From assembly GCA_036986275.1 (NCBI GenBank), contig BTRG01000016.1, forward strand, positions 1 through 37,347: a stretch of 37,347 nucleotides of DNA. Reading direction: 5' to 3'. Shown here piece after piece: positions 32,582 through 37,347 of the stretch. Source of the stretch: BTRG01 sp036986275. Lineage in GTDB: Bacteria; Pseudomonadota; Gammaproteobacteria; Acidiferrobacterales; SZUA-150. The notes under the pieces were generated by a model. That model was not told the DNA's origin. It saw only the letters and a list, made by a program, of their open reading frames with translations, and did not search any database. How positions within the stretch are numbered: position 1 is the stretch's first letter; every line of letters begins with the position of its first letter. Position numbers and translations under genes: made by a program.

Positions 32582-34246
32582 ATGATTTCCTCATATTCGC
32601 TGATAGACAGACTGGCCGACAGGAACATGACTACCGTTTATACGGTGATCTTTTTGCTGGCCGTTCTGGTCTTGTCACTGGGTATCGATGCGGCCACCGG
32701 AATTACCGGCAAGGATGAATATTTCCTGAGTCACCGCACACCATTGACCATGATGGAGCAGGATCGATGGTGGGTGCCGTGGCTGGACGAGGCGCCACGC
32801 CTGAAGAAGCCGCCCATGCTCTATTGGCTGGGGCGGGCCTCCTATGAGGTGTTTGGCCCTTCGGCCGCTAGTGCGCGAATTATCGGAGTGGGCTTTGCTG
32901 CCTTACTCGTCATGATGACGGCCATAATTGCCTATCGTTTAACGGAGAACCGGCGTTATAGCCTGTTATCGGCATTCATTGTCTTGTCGACACTGTCGCT
33001 GGCGGTAGAAGGCCGGCGCATGATGCTGGATATACCCAGCACGGCATTCAGCGCCATGGCGTTTTATGCCTTTTTGCGATGGCGGTCCGAGCCCAGGGCC
33101 TGGGTGGCGGTACTGGGGGCGGCCAGCCTGGCCGCGGGTGTGCTCACCAAGGGTCCGCTCACCTTCATGCTTTTTGGTTCAGGCCTGTTGGCCTTGTTTA
33201 TAACCGCGGGAGATGTACGGCGTTCATTAACGGAACAGCCGGGTCATGTGGTTCTGTATAGTGTCGTCTTGTTGGGGTTGACGCTACCGTGGTTTGTCTA
33301 TGTCTATCTGCAATTCCCCGAGACCAGTCTTAACATGCTGCAAGAGGATGCCGGATCACGACAGTTGTTTACCTTTTCATCGGCGCCTGTATCGGCATTT
33401 TTCCTGCTAGGTATTCCGTGGTCTTTTGTTTTGTTGCAGACATTGCTGCAACCCCGTTATAGCGCCGCCGCACCGACCACGATTAAAGAGCAGACCGCGT
33501 TTCTGATGCTGTGGTTGTTGATTAGCCTGTTGCCCTTTTTCTTTTTTCGCAGCTTTGCCCGCTATATGGCCGGTTCCATTGTTCCCATGGCCCTGTTGCT
33601 GGCCTGTGCAATGCACAGCGCCGATATACGCGGTCTTCGCTGGTCGGCGCGTCTGGGAATGTTACTGGGTGTTGTGGTAACGGCATTATTCTGTGGGGCG
33701 GCCCTGTGGTTCAGCCTGGCCCTGTGGATGCCGCTGCTGACATTGATTGCCTTGGGTTTATTTGTATGGGTCTGGTGGAAGAGCCGACATGCCGAAGCCA
33801 TGGCCCTGAGTGCAACGCTATTATGGATGTTATTGCTGGGCGCGGTGTATCCGCAACTGGGTATTAATTATATCCCCGGGGAAGTCTATGAACGGGTAGG
33901 GGATAAGGATGTGATACTGTTTGCGGGACCGCAGCCAGCCTTGCTGGCGATCACAAAAGGCCGTGCCTACTATCGTACGAAGCATTTAAAAGAAAAGGAC
34001 TTTTCATCGACGCCGCTTATCTTTACCCCGCTGGACAATGCCGCCGATCTGGAGAAGCAGCTACAGGATTTGAAGCAATCCTATACGCCGCAATACCGCT
34101 ATAAAGCGCTAAATTCCCGTGGCACCTGGGTACGATTCACGCGCCGCGGCACGACCCGGGCCGATTGGCGCCGCGCCTTGGCGACACGCTCACTGGAGGA
34201 CCTGAAGACCGAGATTGTTCTCTATGGACCGGTAACGTCACGTTGA
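32582..34246 (+). CDS. ArnT-like polyprenyl-phosphate-sugar glycosyltransferase (GT-C fold)
   Basis: A 554-residue polytopic inner-membrane protein of the ArnT/PMT superfamily. The first periplasmic loop has the acidic catalytic motif (TGKDEYFLSHRT) and the family signature RLKKPPMLYWLGRASYEVFG. LTKGPL follows a later helix. About eleven or more membrane segments come before a soluble C-terminal domain (about 425-554). Such enzymes take a sugar from an undecaprenyl-phosphate carrier to lipid A, glycolipid or protein. Sugar and acceptor cannot be read here. ATG 32627 is an alternative start. It overlaps the next gene and forms an operon with the flippase-like and GT2 genes. Confidence 0.86.
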   Translation: MISSYSLIDRLADRNMTTVYTVIFLLAVLVLSLGIDAATGITGKDEYFLSHRTPLTMMEQDRWWVPWLDEAPRLKKPPMLYWLGRASYEVFGPSAASARIIGVGFAALLVMMTAIIAYRLTENRRYSLLSAFIVLSTLSLAVEGRRMMLDIPSTAFSAMAFYAFLRWRSEPRAWVAVLGAASLAAGVLTKGPLTFMLFGSGLLALFITAGDVRRSLTEQPGHVVLYSVVLLGLTLPWFVYVYLQFPETSLNMLQEDAGSRQLFTFSSAPVSAFFLLGIPWSFVLLQTLLQPRYSAAAPTTIKEQTAFLMLWLLISLLPFFFFRSFARYMAGSIVPMALLLACAMHSADIRGLRWSARLGMLLGVVVTALFCGAALWFSLALWMPLLTLIALGLFVWVWWKSRHAEAMALSATLLWMLLLGAVYPQLGINYIPGEVYERVGDKDVILFAGPQPALLAITKGRAYYRTKHLKEKDFSSTPLIFTPLDNAADLEKQLQDLKQSYTPQYRYKALNSRGTWVRFTRRGTTRADWRRALATRSLEDLKTEIVLYGPVTSR

Positions 34247-35145
34247 ACCCCATATTGCGTATCTTTATCGGCGCGGTCCTGCTTGTCTTGTTACTGATCG
34301 CCGTTGATGTTTATGTCGGTTGGTCAGAATTGCTGACACCCTGGCTGCTGTTGTCACCGGAAACTATTGTGATTGCCCTGATTCTTACTTTTGCAACTTA
34401 TATGGCCCGGGCAATGCGCATATACGATTATTTCTATCAGCAGTTGAAAGGCAGGTTTGCAGCCTGTCTGCGTTTGAGTCTTCAGCATGGACTCCTCAAC
34501 AACTTTCTTCCCATGCGCACGGGTGAAATTAGTTTTCCTCTACTGATGTCGCGCCAGTTTGATATCCCCGCCAAACGTTCTGTACCGGCCCTGTTATGGT
34601 TCCGCATCATGGATATCCATACACTAATATTGTTAGGGTTGGTATCTCTGCTACAACCCCAATTGGGTAATACCCTTACGGTGGTATTGGCAGTCGCCTG
34701 GCTTGCCGTACCCTGGGTTTTATTGGTCGGTAGTCGTCGATTGCAACAGGGAGTATCCAATCGGCAGGGACGTGTCTTTGAGCTTCTGATAAAACTGTTG
34801 CACAGCCTGCCTCATGATCGTATCAAATTTTACAAGACCTGGGCCTGGACGGCGCTGAACTGGTTTATCAAGTTGGCGGTATTTACATTTATTTTAATGC
34901 AGTTCATCAAACTTCCGGGAGCCGCAGCACTGCTGGGTGTGATTGCCGGTGACCTGACCAGCGTATTACCTGTGCACGGTATTGCCGGCGCCGGGACTTA
35001 CGAAGCAGGAATTGTTGCAGCCGTTCTGCCTTTTGGCGCGGAGGCATCCGATGCGCTTAAGGCTGCCGTAAATCTGCATATATTTATGCTGGGCGGGTCT
35101 ATACTGGGTGGCCTGGTCAGTCTGTTATTGCCCGCGCGCAAATAA
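34243..35145 (+). CDS. Flippase-like (UPF0104/YbhN-type) integral membrane protein
   Basis: A 300-residue protein with about seven or eight membrane helices. It has the family's central block LQHGLLNNFLPMRTGEISFPLL and a C-terminal GVIAGDLTSVLPVHGIAGAGTYEAG. This family is related to the membrane part of lysylphosphatidylglycerol synthase. It is thought to include lipid or glycolipid transporters. TTG 34243 is the proposed start because it overlaps the preceding TGA (TTGA). The frame is open back to 34165, but those codons overlap the glycosyltransferase end. Sitting between two glycosyltransferases, it may move or bind the polyprenyl-linked sugar. Confidence 0.82.
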   Translation: MNPILRIFIGAVLLVLLLIAVDVYVGWSELLTPWLLLSPETIVIALILTFATYMARAMRIYDYFYQQLKGRFAACLRLSLQHGLLNNFLPMRTGEISFPLLMSRQFDIPAKRSVPALLWFRIMDIHTLILLGLVSLLQPQLGNTLTVVLAVAWLAVPWVLLVGSRRLQQGVSNRQGRVFELLIKLLHSLPHDRIKFYKTWAWTALNWFIKLAVFTFILMQFIKLPGAAALLGVIAGDLTSVLPVHGIAGAGTYEAGIVAAVLPFGAEASDALKAAVNLHIFMLGGSILGGLVSLLLPARK

Positions 35146-35218
35146 TAGATCGCCCGCTATCGAAGGTCTGCCTGCTCTGGTAGCATCCACACTCAATAAC
35201 TTTACGCAAGCAATCAAT

Positions 35219-36217
35219 ATGAGTAACACCGCACGCAAACTGTCTATTGTGATTCCGCTTTACAATGAAGAGGAGAGTGTTGCGCCTTTAATAAAACGTA
35301 CACATGAAGCCCTGCAGGAATATGGTGCTCCCTGGGAATTGATCCTGGTGGATGATGGCAGCCTTGACAATACTGTCAAAGTACTGGAAGAACAAAAACA
35401 GCACTACGGTGAACATGTGCGCATTGTTCAGCTGCAGCGTAACTTTGGCCAGACAGCCTCCATGCAGGCCGGTATCGATGCGGCACGGGGAGAAGTTATC
35501 GCAACCTTGGACGGTGATTTACAGAATGATCCGGTTGATATTCCACGCATGGTCAAGCGCTTGTTTGATGATGACCTGGACATGGTGGCCGGATGGCGCA
35601 AGGACAGGAAGGATGGCTTGTGGTTACGCAAGATCCCCTCACGCATTGCCAACAGGCTAATCGGACGCATTACCCGCGTCAATCTGCATGATTATGGTTG
35701 CAGCCTGAAGATTTACCGGGCCACCATTATTAAAGGTGTTCGCCTCTATGGAGAGATGCACAGATTTATACCGGCATGGGTGGCAATACACACAGCGCCA
35801 CATCGAATCCAGGAAGAGGTGGTCACGCATCATGCGCGTCAGTATGGAGAATCCAAATACGGTATCACACGTACATTTAGAGTCGTCCTGGACCTGTTAT
35901 CCGTCTATTTCTTCATGCGTTACCGCACACGGCCCGGCCATTTCTTCGGCAAGATCGGCCTGTTGGTTGGCGGCCTGGGTGGCGCGATCCTGGTTTATCT
36001 TGCCTTTGTAAAATTGATACTGGGAGAGGATATTGGTGCACGTCCCCTGTTGATGTTAGGAGTGTTACTAGTGGTAATGTCTGTACAGTTTCTGACTACC
36101 GGCATACTCAGTGAGTTTATTGCCCGTACCTACTTTGAAAGCGGCACTGAAAAATCCTATGCCGTACTGAACGGCGATATGCATGTGCTGGATGAAGGCA
36201 AGGGATGGAAACAGTAA
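35219..36217 (+). CDS. GT2 polyprenyl-phosphate glycosyltransferase (GtrB/ArnC/DPM1-like)
   Basis: 332 residues. The GT-A catalytic domain (about 8-235) has LSIVIPLYNEEES, the nucleotide-sugar aspartates in LVDDGSLDNT, and the metal site in ATLDGDLQNDP, with QYGESKYG near the membrane junction. Two hydrophobic helices (about 243-265 and 275-305) anchor it, as in GtrB and ArnC. It should transfer a sugar from a nucleotide donor to undecaprenyl phosphate, supplying the ArnT-like enzyme two genes upstream. ATG 35219 is chosen because the conserved domain starts there. Upstream codons overlap the previous gene. Confidence 0.9.
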   Translation: MSNTARKLSIVIPLYNEEESVAPLIKRTHEALQEYGAPWELILVDDGSLDNTVKVLEEQKQHYGEHVRIVQLQRNFGQTASMQAGIDAARGEVIATLDGDLQNDPVDIPRMVKRLFDDDLDMVAGWRKDRKDGLWLRKIPSRIANRLIGRITRVNLHDYGCSLKIYRATIIKGVRLYGEMHRFIPAWVAIHTAPHRIQEEVVTHHARQYGESKYGITRTFRVVLDLLSVYFFMRYRTRPGHFFGKIGLLVGGLGGAILVYLAFVKLILGEDIGARPLLMLGVLLVVMSVQFLTTGILSEFIARTYFESGTEKSYAVLNGDMHVLDEGKGWKQ

Positions 36218-36371
36218 AATAATTAAAGATGTAATGGTATTGATGCCCCGTCAGCTTGCTGCAGTGTAGTTTACGAAAGCCCTGAAAGTACGAGTACGTA
36301 TTGCAATGTTGCGCACTTCTGGTGGTCAGGCACGGAAGATGTACTCCTTGTTTGCCTGGAATTAATATGTA
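36218..36371. other. Intergenic region with one hairpin
   Basis: A 154-bp gap between the GT2 and TauE-like genes. CAGGCA (36327-36332) pairs with TGCCTG (36353-36358), with GGA/TCC pairing further in. No T run follows, so it is not a typical terminator; it could be a 5' leader structure of the permease gene. No ORF with a ribosome binding site was found. Confidence 0.4.
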
Positions 36372-37133
36372 ATGGAAACCTTAATTATTTCGCCAATGTT
36401 ATTGGCGCTGTTATTTTTTATTGTTGCACTTATATATTCATCCGTGGGGCTGGGTGGGGGTTCTTCCTATACTGCTTTGTTGGCTATCTTTGGTGCCAAC
36501 CCCCTGGCTATCCCCTCCATATCGCTTTCACTAAATGTCATTGTCACGTCTATTGCCAGCACAAACTTCCTGCGATCGGGCCATGTACGGACGCGTTTAA
36601 TTCTGCCTTTCGTGATTACTTCCATTCCCATGGCCTATGTTGGTGGTGCCGTGGAATTACCCCGTAAAGTATTTTATCTCTTGCTCATGGCCAGTTTGTC
36701 CGTCGTGGCGGTTCGAATCTATGCGCCCATGAAAACAACCTTGGCGGTAGTCCTTTCATCACGCCAGCAAATCATCATTTCCGTGTTGATAGGTGCATTG
36801 TTGGGCTTTATTGCGGGAGCAGTCGGTATAGGAGGTGGTATTTATCTGATACCCATTATTATTTTATTTAATCTGGGTACTGCAAAGGAGGCCGCCGCAG
36901 CCGGTGCAATCTTTATCTGGGTGAATTCCTTTGTAGGGATTATTGGGCGTTATGTTAGCAATCGTTTAGAGTTTGATTACAGCATCCCCATCATTCTTGC
37001 TGTAATTGCCGGTGGTTTCCTGGGATCGCAATTGGGATCCTCACGTTTGTCACCACGGACCATGGAAAAACTGTTGGGTGTTATTATCGTACTGGCGATA
37101 GTCTTGTTGGCCAGAAAGCTGTGGGGGTCCTGA
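36372..37133 (+). CDS. TauE/SafE-family sulfite/anion exporter-like permease
   Basis: A 253-residue protein with about eight membrane helices in two related halves. The repeat signature appears twice: IYSSVGLGGGSSYTALLAIFG near 22-42 and FIAGAVGIGGGIYLIPIIIL near 149-168. The family includes sulfite, sulfoacetate and other organosulfur anion exporters, but substrate cannot be told from sequence. No clear ribosome binding site precedes ATG 36372. It stands apart from the glycosylation operon, and its downstream side is repeat DNA. Confidence 0.87.
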   Translation: METLIISPMLLALLFFIVALIYSSVGLGGGSSYTALLAIFGANPLAIPSISLSLNVIVTSIASTNFLRSGHVRTRLILPFVITSIPMAYVGGAVELPRKVFYLLLMASLSVVAVRIYAPMKTTLAVVLSSRQQIIISVLIGALLGFIAGAVGIGGGIYLIPIIILFNLGTAKEAAAAGAIFIWVNSFVGIIGRYVSNRLEFDYSIPIILAVIAGGFLGSQLGSSRLSPRTMEKLLGVIIVLAIVLLARKLWGS

Positions 37134-37189
37134 ATATTTGCAGTTCAGCTGTTGGGTTACGATGCGCTCAAACAAAGTTGGTAGTTCAC

Positions 37190-37223
37190 GTAGGATGCGG
37201 TGAGTCCGCGAACTGCATCGATC
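37190..37223. repeat. REP-like palindromic element
   Basis: GATGCGGT (37194-37201) pairs with ACTGCATC (37212-37219) around a ten-base loop, with GTAG before and GATC after. The layout, GTAGGATG then a TGAG-containing loop then CATC, resembles extragenic palindromes common in proteobacteria. Just upstream, GTTGGGTTACGATGCGCTC (about 37151-37169) looks like half of another such repeat type. Confidence 0.6.
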
Positions 37224-37234
37224 GGGTTATTATT

Positions 37235-37347
37235 CCCTCCCCCTTTCAGGGGGAGGGCTAGGGTGGGGGTCAATACTTACGGATGGCAGGTGCTATCATC
37301 CGGAGTACCACCCCCATCCCAACCTTCCCCCTGAGAGGGGGAAGGAG
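37235..37347. repeat. Composite inverted repeat of two G/C hairpins, reaching the window end
   Basis: The left hairpin has CCCTCCCCCT (37235-37244) and AGGGGGAGGG (37248-37257), ten perfect pairs with loop TTC. The right hairpin has CCTTCCCCCT (37323-37332) and AGGGGGAAGG (37336-37345), ten perfect pairs with loop GAG. The outer arms GGGTGGGGGT and ACCACCCCCATCCC are also mutually inverted. In between is a GGATG/CATCC pair. This is a MITE- or BIME-like structure with no coding capacity. It may continue beyond the window. Confidence 0.7.

Overview
This is a 37.3 kb stretch of a gammaproteobacterial chromosome with moderate GC and dense, mostly plus-strand genes. The assignment rests on two conserved gene orders. 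One is tRNA-Val, thrS, infC, rpmI, rplT, pheS, pheT, ihfA, a merR-like gene and tRNA-Pro. The other is surE, pcm, nlpD, rpoS. An RpfE-type gene next to recJ and a SoxW-like thioredoxin hint at a lineage related to Xanthomonas or to sulfur oxidisers rather than an enteric one. Genus cannot be read from the sequence.

Layout. Bases 1-7.6 kb hold the translation cluster: threonyl- and phenylalanyl-tRNA synthetases, IF-3, L35, L20, IHF-alpha and a MerR-type protein. Its control signals are readable: a tRNA-Thr anticodon-arm mimic before thrS, an AUA start codon for infC, a hairpin before rpmI, and a strong terminator between rplT and pheS. Bases 7.75-11.2 kb hold tRNA-Pro and the stress and envelope-maintenance set surE-pcm-nlpD-rpoS, with overlapping or nearly touching genes. 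Bases 11.2-15.3 kb hold a small Mth938-like protein and the threonine/alanine branch alaC-hom-thrC.

Bases 15.3-20.7 kb look accessory. They contain a LuxR-type regulator, a divergent AT-rich control region with a dyad and an 18-codon ORF, a secreted prodomain-like protein, a separate lipoprotein subtilase/kexin-like protease with a P domain, and a secreted tandem thioredoxin. The protease's prodomain appears to be encoded as its own upstream gene. This is the most unusual arrangement in the window.

Bases 20.7-24.6 kb return to core genes (rpfE-like, recJ, cysM) plus a 54-residue arginine-rich protein. Next come a Ser/Thr kinase fused to a cyclic-nucleotide-binding domain (minus strand) and a tight five-gene plus-strand operon: PolB-like exonuclease, rlmD, a leaderless YkuD enzyme, nagZ and speD. 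The YkuD-nagZ pair suggests cytosolic peptidoglycan recycling. Bases 30.8-36.2 kb hold a divergent envelope module. On the minus strand are a membrane-anchored sialidase-fold protein and a small polytopic protein. On the plus strand are an ArnT-like glycosyltransferase, a flippase-like membrane protein and a GtrB/ArnC-like polyprenyl-phosphate glycosyltransferase. A TauE/SafE permease follows, and the window ends in a cluster of palindromic repeats.
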